A DNA stretch of 64,000 nt. Source: Myxococcales bacterium (GTDB lineage Bacteria; Myxococcota_A; Polyangia; Nannocystales; Nannocystaceae). This document shows positions 29,664 to 39,232 of this stretch, piece after piece. The number at the start of each line of letters is the position of its first letter. Positions within the stretch are counted from its first letter, which is position 1. The DNA is taken from contig JACKDW010000018.1 of the NCBI GenBank assembly GCA_020633295.1, positions 62,001 to 126,000 of the forward strand, read 5' to 3'. The position numbers and the translations under genes are program-made. The notes under the pieces were generated by a model. The model saw only the letters and a list, made by a program, of their open reading frames with translations. It was not told the DNA's origin and did not search any database.

Positions 29664-30491
29664 TCACTCGGCCGCCCACCGGGGCGGTCGCTTCTCGAGG
29701 AACGCGACCATGCCCTCGATGCCCTCGCCGCCGCGCACGGCCCCGGCGAACTCGACGGACGCGCGGTCGAGCAGCGCGGGCAGCGGCACGGCGCCGACGT
29801 CGAGCATCAGGCGCTTGGTCGTGGCGATGGCCGCGGGCGCGCACTTGTGGATGTCCTTCAGGACTTGTTGCAGCTGGGCGTCGAGCTCGTCCGCGTCGCA
29901 CACGAAGTGCACGAGCCCGAGCGCGAGCGCGGCCTCGCCGTCGAAGCGCCCGCCGGTGACCGCGAGCCGACGCGCCTGGGTCAGGCCGAGGCGCTGGACG
30001 ACGAACGGCGCGATCTGGGCCGGAGGCACGCCGAGGCTGGTCTCGGGCAGCCGAAAGCTGGCCGTGCGCGCGGCGATGGCCACGTCGCTGACGCAGGCGA
30101 GGCCGAAGCCGCCGCCCATGACCGCGCCCTCGAGCACCGCGATGACCGCCTGCGGCGCGCGGTTGATGGTGTGGGCCGCGTGACCGAACAGCCGGTTGGT
30201 CACCGCCATCGGGTCCGGCTCGCCCTGGCTCGCGTCGAACTCCGCGTGGCGCACCGAGGCCATGTCCTTGATGTCGCCGCCGGCGCAGAAGTGCCCGCCG
30301 GCGCCGCGCAGGATCACCGCACGGATGTCGCGTCGATCCTCGAGCGCTTCGAACAGCGCGATCATCTCGCGGACCATGGCGAAGTTCATGGCGTTGCGGA
30401 CCTTGGGGCGGTTCAGCGTCACGTGCAGGCGCCAGCCTTCGTGACGCAGCGCGAGGAAAGTACAGTCCGGGAGTGCGGGCAGCTCGCTCAT
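29664..30491 (-). CDS. liuC: Enoyl-CoA hydratase/isomerase (methylglutaconyl-CoA hydratase-like)
   Basis: 275 residues from the ATG at 30491. It has crotonase landmarks: NRPKVRNAMN, the oxyanion-hole segment GAGGHFCAGGDIKDM, and EGAVMGGGFGLACVSDVAIAA, followed by LPETSLGVPPAQIAPF with Glu at the catalytic place. It is the third gene in the operon, 116 bases after the carboxyltransferase beta gene and 40 bases before the alpha subunit gene. In leucine breakdown the hydratase acts on 3-methylglutaconyl-CoA, the product of the carboxylase, which fits the order. The frame is open further upstream through a tandem-repeat region, but the protein clearly starts at MSELPALPD. Confidence 0.87.
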   Translation of the reverse strand: MSELPALPDCTFLALRHEGWRLHVTLNRPKVRNAMNFAMVREMIALFEALEDRRDIRAVILRGAGGHFCAGGDIKDMASVRHAEFDASQGEPDPMAVTNRLFGHAAHTINRAPQAVIAVLEGAVMGGGFGLACVSDVAIAARTASFRLPETSLGVPPAQIAPFVVQRLGLTQARRLAVTGGRFDGEAALALGLVHFVCDADELDAQLQQVLKDIHKCAPAAIATTKRLMLDVGAVPLPALLDRASVEFAGAVRGGEGIEGMVAFLEKRPPRWAAE

Positions 30492-30514
30492 GGGTGCTCC
30501 GATGGAGGTCGCAA

Positions 30515-30582
30515 GGAGGGTCGTAACGAGGGTCGTAACGAGGGTCGTAGCGAAGGTCGTAGCGAAGGTCGTACCGAGGGTC
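30515..30582 (+). repeat. 12-bp tandem repeat between operon genes
   Basis: Five to six imperfect copies of a unit like gagggtcgtaac in the 116-base gap between the carboxyltransferase beta and hydratase genes. The minus strand is open through it in the frame of the hydratase, but the predicted peptide (TLVTTLVTTL...) is not protein-like. It could be a transcript structure or a recent expansion. Confidence 0.7.
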
Positions 30583-30607
30583 GAGATCGACGTCGCAACG
30601 ATGGCCG

Positions 30608-32230
30608 TTAGAGGCGCGCGACCCCGAAGGTGTTGGGACGCAGCGTCCGGCTGTCGGCCTCGCGACAGATCGCCAGGCACTCGCCGAGGATGCGCCGGCT
30701 GTCGCGGGGATCGATGATGCCGTCGTCCCACAGGCGGGCCGTGGCGTAGAGCGCCTCGGACTCGGCGTCGAGCTGCTTCGCGATGTGCGCGCCCATGGCC
30801 GCGATGGCGCTGCGATCACCCTCCAGGCCCATGCGCGCGAACTTGGCCAGGGTGATGATCTCCATGACCTTGGCCGCCTGCGCGCCGCCCATGACCGCGA
30901 TCCTGCTCGCCGGCCACGCGAACACGAAGCGCGGGTCGTAGGATCGGCCGCACATGCCGTAGTTGCCCGCGCCGAAGGACGCGCCGATGATCAGCGTGAG
31001 CTGCGGGACGGTCGCGTTGGCCACGGCCTGGATCATCTTCGACCCGTGCTTGACCATGCCCTCGCGCTCGGCCTGCGTGCCGACCATGTAGCCGGTGGTG
31101 TTCTGCAGGTAGAGGATCGGCGTGCCCGACTGGCAGCACAGCTGGATGAAGTGCCCGGCCTTGGTCGCGCCGCTGGGGTAGATCGGGCCGTTGTTCCCGA
31201 TGATGCCCACGGGCCAGCCCTCGATGCGCGCGTGCCCGCAGATCGTCGCGGTGTCGTACAGCGCCTTGAACTCGAGGAAGTCCGAGTCGTCGACCAGGCG
31301 GGCGATGACCTCGCGGACGTCGTAGGGCTGCTTGAAGTCGACCGGGACGATCCCGAGCAGCTCGTCCGGGTCGTAGCGCGGCGGCTTGAACGGCCGGCGG
31401 TGGCGCTGGTGGTCGCTGACCCGATCCCAGCGCAGCTTGTCGACGATCTGGCGGGCGAGGTTGATCCCGTGGTCGTCATCCTCGGCCATGTACTCGGACG
31501 TGCCGGTGATGGTGGCGTGCATCTCGGCCCCGCCCAGGATCTCGTCCGTGGCGTCCTCACCGGTCGCCGCCTTGACCAGCGGCGGCCCGGCCAAAAACAC
31601 CTTGGCTCGACCGCGCACCATGACCACGTAGTCGGACAGCCCCGGGAGGTAGGCGCCGCCCGCCGTCGAATTGCCGTGAACCACGGTGATCTGCGGGAGC
31701 CCGGCCGCAGATCCGCGCGCCTGATTGCAGAACACGCGCCCGCCGTCGACGAAGATCTCGGCCTGGTACAGCAGGTTGGCGCCCGCGCTCTCGACCAGGC
31801 TGATGGCCGGCAGCTTGTTCTCCCCCGCGATCTGCTGGGCGCGCAGGCTCTTCTTGAGGCCCATGGGCGGGATCGAGCCGCCCTTGATGGCCGCGTCGCT
31901 GGCCGTGACGAGGCAGCGGACGCCGCACACGTAGCCGATGCCGATGATGTTCCCGCCGCCCGCGATGTCGCGCTTGCCGTCGTCGTCGTGCATCTTGTAG
32001 CCGGCCAGCGTCGAGAGCTCGATGAACGGCGCGCCGCGATCGAGCAGCCGCGCGACCCGGTCACGGGGCAGCAGCTGTCCGCGCTTGTGGAACTTCTCCG
32101 CCTTGCGGTTTGAATTCGCGCGGACGCGCTGCTCGAGCGTTCGGACCTCCTCGAGCTTGGCCAGCTGGGCCGCGTGGTTGGTCGCGAACTCGGACGAGTG
32201 GGTGTCGATCTTCGAGACGATGACGGGCAT
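30608..32230 (-). CDS. liuB: Methylcrotonyl-CoA carboxylase carboxyltransferase beta subunit
   Basis: 540 residues, the typical length for MCC beta. Conserved parts are EKFHKRGQLLPRDRVARLLD, the AIKGGSIPPMGLKK loop, GLPQITVVHGNSTAGGAYLPGLSDYV (acyl-CoA oxyanion site), and GASFGAGNYGMCGRSYDPRF near the end. LQNTTGYMVGTQAEREGM is characteristic of methylcrotonyl/geranyl-type subunits. The subunit moves carboxyl from biotin to 3-methylcrotonyl-CoA or a related branched enoyl-CoA. It is the second gene of the operon, preceded by the PECR-like SDR (60-base gap). The isovaleryl-CoA dehydrogenase and HMG-CoA lyase of the full liu pathway are not in the window. Confidence 0.91.
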   Translation of the reverse strand: MPVIVSKIDTHSSEFATNHAAQLAKLEEVRTLEQRVRANSNRKAEKFHKRGQLLPRDRVARLLDRGAPFIELSTLAGYKMHDDDGKRDIAGGGNIIGIGYVCGVRCLVTASDAAIKGGSIPPMGLKKSLRAQQIAGENKLPAISLVESAGANLLYQAEIFVDGGRVFCNQARGSAAGLPQITVVHGNSTAGGAYLPGLSDYVVMVRGRAKVFLAGPPLVKAATGEDATDEILGGAEMHATITGTSEYMAEDDDHGINLARQIVDKLRWDRVSDHQRHRRPFKPPRYDPDELLGIVPVDFKQPYDVREVIARLVDDSDFLEFKALYDTATICGHARIEGWPVGIIGNNGPIYPSGATKAGHFIQLCCQSGTPILYLQNTTGYMVGTQAEREGMVKHGSKMIQAVANATVPQLTLIIGASFGAGNYGMCGRSYDPRFVFAWPASRIAVMGGAQAAKVMEIITLAKFARMGLEGDRSAIAAMGAHIAKQLDAESEALYATARLWDDGIIDPRDSRRILGECLAICREADSRTLRPNTFGVARL

Positions 32231-32290
32231 GGGCTTGCTGCTAGGACGGGGGCTGGAGGCTGGAGGAAGGAGGCTGCGCTCGCGGGCCGC

Positions 32291-33211
32291 TCACTCGTCG
32301 GGCTCGAGCACCTTGGGCGCGACGGCCCGGTGGAACCCGTTGTACGTCTGCACCTTGCCCTCGTCGGGCTCCTGGATCGGCCAGATCAGGCTCGCGTTGG
32401 GGGCCGCGCCGTCGACCCGCAGCGTCGCGCCGCTGATGAAGGCCGCCGCGTCGCACAGGAGGAAACAGATCGCGGACGCGACCTCGGCCTCGGTGCCGAG
32501 GCGACCGATCGGGACGGACTTCTTGAGCTGCGGGATCATGGCCCGCACCGCGCCCGAGTAGGTGTCGAGGCCGGAGGACGCGATCCAGCCCGGGGCGATC
32601 GCGTTCACGCGCACGCCGGAGTGGGCCCACTCGACGGCCGCGGTCTGCGTGAAATTGACCATGCCCGCGCGCGCGGCCCCGGAGTGGCCCATGCCGGGCA
32701 TCGACCGCCACATGTCGGCGACGATGTTGACGATCGCGCCGCCGTGTTTCTCCATGGACTGGTTGTACACCTCGCGCGCCATGAGGAAGCCGCCCACGAG
32801 GTTGGTGCGCACGACCGTCTCGAATCCGCGCTGCGAGATGGCCGACAGGGGGGCAGGGAACTGGCCGCCCGCGTTGTTGACGAGCCCGTGGACGCGTCCG
32901 CGCTCCTTGATGATCGCGGCCACCGTCTCGGTCACGTCTGGCTCCTTGCGGATGTCCAGGCCGTGGAAGGAGACCCCGCCCGCGTGTTCGCCGAGCGCCG
33001 CCGTGTCCTCGCGGATCTCGGCGGCCGTGCGCTCGAGCTTCTCGAGCGTGCGCCCGAGCAGCACGACGTGCGCCCCGAGGGCGGCCAGCTCGTGGGCGGT
33101 GCAGCGGCCAATCCCGCTGCCGCCGCCCGTGACGATGATCGTCTGGCCGACGAACAGCCCGGGTCGAAAAACGGTCGAGTAGCGATGCGATGGGGTGGAG
33201 GCTTCAGTCAT
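32291..33211 (-). CDS. SDR of the peroxisomal trans-2-enoyl-CoA reductase (PECR) type
   Basis: 306 residues from the ATG at 33211. Rossmann motif TGGGSGIG near residue 25, NNAGGQFPAPLSAISQRG after it. The usual YxxxK is replaced: HSGAARAGMVNFTQTAAVEWAHSG, with Ser and Arg at the catalytic positions. The same HSGAARAG phrase is typical of the PECR subfamily, which reduces 2-enoyl-CoA with NADPH and lacks the classical Tyr. This supports an acyl-CoA role rather than an ordinary alcohol dehydrogenase. It is the first gene of the four-gene carboxylase operon, divergent from the SCP2 gene. Start alternatives: frame open to 33262, but residues before 33211 are not conserved. Confidence 0.85.
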   Translation of the reverse strand: MTEASTPSHRYSTVFRPGLFVGQTIIVTGGGSGIGRCTAHELAALGAHVVLLGRTLEKLERTAAEIREDTAALGEHAGGVSFHGLDIRKEPDVTETVAAIIKERGRVHGLVNNAGGQFPAPLSAISQRGFETVVRTNLVGGFLMAREVYNQSMEKHGGAIVNIVADMWRSMPGMGHSGAARAGMVNFTQTAAVEWAHSGVRVNAIAPGWIASSGLDTYSGAVRAMIPQLKKSVPIGRLGTEAEVASAICFLLCDAAAFISGATLRVDGAAPNASLIWPIQEPDEGKVQTYNGFHRAVAPKVLEPDE

Positions 33212-33286
33212 GGGCGTTCGCGGGCGAGTGGCGAAAAAAACTTTCCATGCGGCGCGGGACAAAGTTCCCCGAGCGCCCGACCGTGT

Positions 33287-33306
33287 GGTAGGGACCGGGT
33301 CCTACC
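33287..33306. promoter_or_regulatory. Imperfect dyad upstream of the SCP2 gene
   Basis: GGTAGG-(8 bases)-CCTACC, thirty bases before the ATG at 33336 and within the 124-base divergent promoter region shared with the carboxylase operon. It might bind a regulator of both units. Confidence 0.35.
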
Positions 33307-33335
33307 GCCAGACGGGGAAAGGAAACGACGAGCCA

Positions 33336-33638
33336 ATGAGCCTGGAAGACTACACAAGCAAGGTCCGTGGAATGGTCGGCGATGACTCGGGCCTGGGCAA
33401 GACGCTCAAGTTCGATCTGGGAGACGAGGGCGTGATCCTCATCGACGGGAAGTCGACGCCGAACACCGTCAGCAACGACAACGTGGACGCCGACTGCACC
33501 GTCAAGCTCTCGTCCGAGAACTTCGGCAACCTGCTCGCGGGCAAGGGTAACCCGATGACCATGTTCATGACCGGCAAGATCAAGGTCAGCGGGGACATGG
33601 GCGTCGCCATGAAGCTGCAGAGCCTGTTCAAGAAGTAG
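33336..33638 (+). CDS. SCP2 sterol-carrier/lipid-binding protein
   Basis: 100 residues, ATG preceded by purine-rich GGAAAGGAAACG. The whole protein is one SCP2 domain: LKFDLGDEGVILIDG, NVDADCTVKLSSENFGNLLAGKGNPMTMFMTGKIKVSGDMGVAMKLQ. This fold forms a hydrophobic tunnel for fatty acyl-CoA or sterol-like lipids and acts in the cytoplasm. Its divergent position next to an acyl-CoA catabolic operon fits a carrier role for the substrates. A strong hairpin lies 70 bases past the stop. Confidence 0.9.
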   Translation: MSLEDYTSKVRGMVGDDSGLGKTLKFDLGDEGVILIDGKSTPNTVSNDNVDADCTVKLSSENFGNLLAGKGNPMTMFMTGKIKVSGDMGVAMKLQSLFKK

Positions 33639-33947
33639 CGTCTGCCGGCGCGCGCCGTGGGGCGCGCGCGGACCCGGCGGCCGCGTCCCCACGCGCCGCC
33701 CCCAGCAGCCCGATCGCCTGCGCGATCGGGCTTCGTGCGTTTGGCTATCCGTGCGCAGCGGGAGCAAGACCTCGTTCCTGCGGGTCACAGCGTCGGGCAG
33801 CCCCGCGACGCTGTCAAGCCGCTGGCGCCCGGGTCGAGGCGCGGACGAGCGTCCCGAGCACGCGCCGCGCCCCCGAGCATCCACGCGTGTAACGACACGA
33901 GACGACTGCGAGCCTGGTTGTGCACAGCGATTGCACTGCACGGCCGC
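33639..33947. other. 309-base gap between the SCP2 and ComM genes
   Basis: It contains the terminator at 33707-33732; I see nothing else conserved. The minus strand is GC-rich and no coding frame there looks real. Confidence 0.5.
33707..33732 (+). terminator. Perfect 11-bp hairpin, candidate terminator
   Basis: AGCCCGATCGC-CTGC-GCGATCGGGCT, followed by TCGTGCGTTTGG with only three T residues in a row. It lies after the SCP2 gene and should stop its transcript, although the T tract is weak. Confidence 0.6.
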
Positions 33948-35507
33948 ATGCTGTGTCGAACCGCGAGCGCAGGAGTCCTCGGCGTCGATGGCTACGTGAT
34001 CACCGTCGAGGCCGACGTCGGCCTCGGGCTGCCGTGCTTGACGTTGATCGGGCGCGCGAGCGGAGCGCTCGTCGAGGCCCGGGATCGGGTCAAGACCGCG
34101 CTCGGCCACTGCGGCCACGCGATCCCCCCACGCCGGCAGATCGTCAACCTCGCGCCCGCAGATGAGCGAAAGGACAGCCCGGGGATCGATCTCGCGGTCG
34201 CCTGCGCGTTGCTCGCGTGTCACGGCGTCGTCCCGGCCAGCGCGCTCGAGGGCGTGATGCTCTGGGGCGAGCTCGGGCTCGACGGCGCGGTGCGGCCCGC
34301 CGCCGGTACGCTCGTCGTCGCCGACCTCGCGCGCCGAAGCGGGCTGCCGACCATCGCCGTGGCCGAGTCGTGCGCCGACGAGGCGGCGTTGATCCCCGAC
34401 GTCTCGGTGCTCCCCGTGCGCACGCTGCCGCAGCTGATCGCCCACCTCCGCGGCGAGTCGAGCATCGAGCCGCGGGCCGGGTCGTCGCCGCGCGTCGAGG
34501 AAGCCGGGCCGGACGCGGACCCCGAACTCGACATGGCCGACGTGCGTGGGCTGGTTCTCGCCCGTCGCGCGCTCGAGATCATGGCGGCGGGCGGACACAA
34601 CCTCCTGCTGCACGGCCCGCCCGGGGTCGGCAAGACCATGCTCGCCCGGCGCGCGGCTGGGCTGTTCCCGCAGCTCGAGCGCGAGGTGGCCCTGTGCGCC
34701 ACGAAGATTCACAGCGTCGCGCGTCGTGAGCGCGGCGCGACGCGCCTGCGCACGACCGTCCCGATCCGCAGCCCGCACCACACGGTGAGTGCGGCCGGGC
34801 TGCTCGGCGGCGGCTCGCCGCCGAGACCGGGCGAGGTCAGCCTCGCCCACGGCGGCCTGCTGTTCCTCGACGAGCTCCCCGAGTACTCGCGCGCGTGTCT
34901 CGAGGGTCTGCGCGAGCCCCTCGAGGACGGCGAGGTGCACATCGTCCGGGCCAACTACGCGGTCCGCTTCCCGGCCCGGTTCCAGCTGCTCGCGGCCATG
35001 AACCCCTGTCCCTGCGGCTATCTCAACCACCCCGATCGCGTCTGCGTCGACCCGCCTGGGGCGGTGCAGCGCTACCAGCAGCGACTCTCGGGGCCGCTGC
35101 TCGATCGCATCGACCTCGTGGTCCCGGTCGCCCCGGTCGCGGCGGAGGAGCTGAGCTGTGCGCGGCGCTCTGAGCCGACGCGGGTCATTCGCCAGCGCGT
35201 GATCCGGGCGCGGTTGCGGCAGCTCGAGCGCCTGCGCGACGCGGGGCCGTGGCGGCGCAACGCCGACATCCCCGCGACCGGTCGCCTGATGGAGCAGCAC
35301 TGCGCGTTGACGCCGGCGGCGAGCGACCTGCTCGCCCGGGTCGCGCGGGCGCGCAGCCTGAGCCCGCGCGCGCAGCACCGCGCGCGCCGAGTCGCGCGGA
35401 CCATCGCCGATCTCGATGACGCCGCAGGCGTCAGCGCGCCGATCGAGTCGCGTCATCTCGGCGAGGCCTTGCAGCTGCGAAAACTCCCGGAGTGGGCCGA
35501 TGCCTGA
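33948..35507 (+). CDS. comM: ComM/YifB-family Mg-chelatase-like ATPase
   Basis: 519 residues from the ATG at 33948, standard for the family. The N-terminal ChlI domain starts AGVLGVDGYVITVEADVGLGLPCLTLIGRA and the AAA+ ATPase follows. Walker A is GPPGVGKT (about 223-230), Walker B is LLFLDELPE, sensor segments are near AMNPCPCGY, and the C-terminal Mg-chelatase domain is RTIADL..AHLGEALQLR in form. ComM is a hexameric helicase that drives branch migration in natural transformation and homologous recombination. The frame is open upstream to 33657, but that part is Arg/Pro-rich with no family similarity. Confidence 0.9.
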   Translation: MLCRTASAGVLGVDGYVITVEADVGLGLPCLTLIGRASGALVEARDRVKTALGHCGHAIPPRRQIVNLAPADERKDSPGIDLAVACALLACHGVVPASALEGVMLWGELGLDGAVRPAAGTLVVADLARRSGLPTIAVAESCADEAALIPDVSVLPVRTLPQLIAHLRGESSIEPRAGSSPRVEEAGPDADPELDMADVRGLVLARRALEIMAAGGHNLLLHGPPGVGKTMLARRAAGLFPQLEREVALCATKIHSVARRERGATRLRTTVPIRSPHHTVSAAGLLGGGSPPRPGEVSLAHGGLLFLDELPEYSRACLEGLREPLEDGEVHIVRANYAVRFPARFQLLAAMNPCPCGYLNHPDRVCVDPPGAVQRYQQRLSGPLLDRIDLVVPVAPVAAEELSCARRSEPTRVIRQRVIRARLRQLERLRDAGPWRRNADIPATGRLMEQHCALTPAASDLLARVARARSLSPRAQHRARRVARTIADLDDAAGVSAPIESRHLGEALQLRKLPEWADA

Positions 35508-35581
35508 GCCGCGCGCGCGATCGCGGCGCCGACCTGGTGCGCGCGTCGGTATCCTGCACGAGCGACGGCGGCCGCAACGGG

Positions 35582-37096
35582 ATGGACGGCGAACCCACAC
35601 ACGCGCGCTACGACTTCATGATCCTCGGCGGGGGGATCGGCGGGCTCGTGACGGGCGCGCTGCTGGCCCGCGCCGGCGCGCGTGTGCTCCTGGTCGAGCG
35701 GCACTCGGCGCTCGGCGGCTACGCCCACAGCTTCCGCGTGGACGGCTACGAGTTCTGCTACCAGGTGCAGTACCTCATGGGCTGCGAGCCGTCCGGCCCC
35801 ATGCCGCGGATGCTCGCGCGACTCGGGCTCGAGCGCGAGATCGGGTTCAACACACTCGACCCCGTGGGCTACGACGTCGTGACCTGCGGCGACCTCGAGT
35901 TCCGGATCCCGGCCACGAGCGAGGCCTTCTGTCGCGCCCTGGCAGCGCGGTATCCCGAACACGCCGAGGCCATCGCGAACTACTTCGCGCGCGTCGAGGC
36001 GGTGTTCGCCCAGGCCGACGGCTACCGCCGCGTCGTGCGCCCGCGCGACGTCCTGCTGGCGCCCTGGCGGCACCGCGCGCTGCTGCGGCATATGGGCACG
36101 ACGGTCGCGGACGTCTTCGATCGCCTCGGGCTTCCGGAGGAGCTGCGCTTCATTCTCGCGGGGCAGGCCGGCAACCTGGCCTCGGGGCCACGCGAGGCGT
36201 CCTTCTTGCTGCACGCCGGGATGCAGGCGGCCTACGGCCGCAGCGCGGCCTACCCGAAGCGCGGCCTCGGTCACATGGTCGAGGCGATCGCGCGCCGCAT
36301 CGAGGAGGCGCCGGGCTGCCGGGTGCTGCGCGGCGTCGAGGTCACGGCGATTCACCGCGCGCCGCGGGGTCGCGCGATCGCGTCGGTCTCGACCTCGGCC
36401 GGGCGCTTCTCGGCGGGCCGCTACATCTCGAACCTCGATCCGCGGCGCACCTGCGCCTTGATAGGGCTGCCCGAACGAGCAGGTCCACGCTATCGCTACT
36501 CGGACGCCGTGTTCACGCTCTACCTCGGCTTCGAGGGCGTGGAGCTCGCCGATCACGGCTTCGGGCGGCGCAACTTCTGGATCCACAGCACACGCGACAT
36601 CGATCGCGAGTTCGACGGCTTGATCCGCGAGCACCGCCACGACCAGCCGTGGATCTTCCTCTCGACGCCGTCGCTGCTGAGCGACCCCGGGGTGCTGTGC
36701 GCGCCCGATCAGGCCTCGATGGTGATGTTGACCTTCGTCTCGTACGCGCGCTGGCAGGCGCTCGCGCGGGAGCCGGCGGCCCTGGAGCGCGCGGCGACGC
36801 AGCTCGAGGAGGTGTTCCTCGGCGCGCTGCAGCGGCGCTTCGGGCTGACGACCGCCCACCTGCGGGTCCGGCACCGCGAGACCCCGATCGACGTGGTGAG
36901 CCGACTCGCGCCGCCCGAGGGCAACGTTTACGGCGCGCGCCTGACCCCGGAGAGCTACAACCTGCGGCGCACGACGAGTCGTACGCGCTTCGCCAACCTC
37001 GACCTCGTCGGGGCGACGAGCGCGTACCCGGGGGTCATGCCGATCACGGTCGCGAGCATGGCGCTGGTCGATCGCCTGCTGGCCGCGCGCGCGTAG
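35582..37096 (+). CDS. CrtISO/retinol-saturase-like FAD oxidoreductase (paralogue 1)
   Basis: 504 residues. FAD-binding GGGIGGL at the N-terminus (ILGGGIGGLVTGALLARAGARVLLVERHSALGGYAHSF in outline, with ERH and the GGYAHSF carotenoid-isomerase phrase). The centre has YPKRGLGHMVEAIARRIEEAPGC and the C-terminus has NLDLVGATSAYPGVM, both family segments. Such enzymes isomerise, desaturate or saturate polyenes. A closely similar gene lies at 43699-45297. This copy follows the comM gene by 75 bases on the same strand. The start at 35582 leaves 10 residues before the FAD motif. Confidence 0.84.
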   Translation: MDGEPTHARYDFMILGGGIGGLVTGALLARAGARVLLVERHSALGGYAHSFRVDGYEFCYQVQYLMGCEPSGPMPRMLARLGLEREIGFNTLDPVGYDVVTCGDLEFRIPATSEAFCRALAARYPEHAEAIANYFARVEAVFAQADGYRRVVRPRDVLLAPWRHRALLRHMGTTVADVFDRLGLPEELRFILAGQAGNLASGPREASFLLHAGMQAAYGRSAAYPKRGLGHMVEAIARRIEEAPGCRVLRGVEVTAIHRAPRGRAIASVSTSAGRFSAGRYISNLDPRRTCALIGLPERAGPRYRYSDAVFTLYLGFEGVELADHGFGRRNFWIHSTRDIDREFDGLIREHRHDQPWIFLSTPSLLSDPGVLCAPDQASMVMLTFVSYARWQALAREPAALERAATQLEEVFLGALQRRFGLTTAHLRVRHRETPIDVVSRLAPPEGNVYGARLTPESYNLRRTTSRTRFANLDLVGATSAYPGVMPITVASMALVDRLLAARA

Positions 37097-37134
37097 TCTC
37101 TCGGCGCCCATGGCGTGCGTGTCTGCGCGAGGGG

Positions 37135-38292
<1,158 letters not shown>

Positions 38293-38370
38293 TGTTCGTC
38301 TCCGGGTCGATCGTCGCTTCGATCGTCTCGTGGGTTGCCTCGTCGCCTGGGTTGTCGCCGAGCGCGACGA

Positions 38371-39135
38371 TCAGGCCGTCTCGCTGGAGTCGTCGGAACC
38401 GCGGGGGGTACGGGCTTGGATCATGTCCTCGAGGGTTGGGAGCAGGAGCTTGCGACGCAGCAGGACCACGAGCTGCTCGCTCAGGCTGGTAGCGACGGCC
38501 GACAGACGCGTGATGTCGGTGCGCGCGCGCGGCAGCACGCCCTCGCGGAACACCGAGAGCTCGACCTTCACGAGGTTCTGCAGGGCGGAGACGTAGGCGC
38601 CGAGGATCTCGGGCGGCAGCATCTCGTCGGTCAGCCCGTTCTTCCGCGCCTGGCCGAGGAGGCGGAGCAGCGCCAGGTCGTCCCCGGAGAAGTAGAGGTC
38701 GGCGGCGTCGCCCTCACCGCGGCGCTCGGGGGCGACGATGCCGAGGGAGGTGAAGAGGTCGAGCGTCGCCGGCAGCACACCCGAGGCGATCAGCGAGGCG
38801 CGCGAGCGACTGTCCTTGTTGCTGGTCGAGTCAAGCGCGCGGCGGATACCGACGCGCATGGCGAAGTCGGTGGGGTCGAAGCGCTCGTCGATCTCGACGT
38901 CCTCAAGCAGCTCCTTGATGACGCGCAGCGGGAGGAACAGGGTCCGCTGCAGCTCCTTGATCGCCCGGACGCGGGGGATCAGCGAGGCGTCGTAGTAGGC
39001 CATGTTGCGGCTCGTGCGCACGGGTTCGGGGAGCAGGCCCTCGCGCAGGTAGTGCTTCACCGTGGGCACGGGGACGCCGCTTCTCCGGGCAAACGTGCTC
39101 ATCTTGAGGAGCTGAGGTTCGGATACGCTCGACAT
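38371..39135 (-). CDS. MerR-family transcriptional regulator
   Basis: 254 residues if the ATG at 39135 is used (an internal ATG at 39102 gives 243). The winged helix-turn-helix begins MSTFARRSGVPVPTVKHYLREGLLPEPVRTSRNMAYYD; the Arg/Tyr-rich wing is complete. A helical linker follows and then about 170 residues of unknown, probably helical, effector-binding domain (no Cys or His cluster, so not a metal sensor). It is divergent from the amidohydrolase trio, and a long palindrome overlaps its 5' end, so it most likely represses or activates both units. MerR proteins usually twist a promoter with a long -35/-10 spacer, which suits the palindrome. Confidence 0.86.
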   Translation of the reverse strand: MSSVSEPQLLKMSTFARRSGVPVPTVKHYLREGLLPEPVRTSRNMAYYDASLIPRVRAIKELQRTLFLPLRVIKELLEDVEIDERFDPTDFAMRVGIRRALDSTSNKDSRSRASLIASGVLPATLDLFTSLGIVAPERRGEGDAADLYFSGDDLALLRLLGQARKNGLTDEMLPPEILGAYVSALQNLVKVELSVFREGVLPRARTDITRLSAVATSLSEQLVVLLRRKLLLPTLEDMIQARTPRGSDDSSETA

Positions 39136-39166
39136 AAAAGTTGAAAGTTCGACTTTCAACTTTTAT
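39134..39166. promoter_or_regulatory. Perfect 15-bp inverted repeat, likely MerR operator
   Basis: Arms ataaaagttgaaagt and actttcaacttttat around TCG. It is strikingly AT-rich for this genome and lies at the start of the MerR gene, in the gap with the divergent amidohydrolase gene at 39233. Confidence 0.75.
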
Positions 39167-39232
39167 AAAACCGGGCCGAGTCCGTCAAGCCCCGGAGTCC
39201 GCGCGAATCCGGGCACCCTTTCACGGAGGTCC

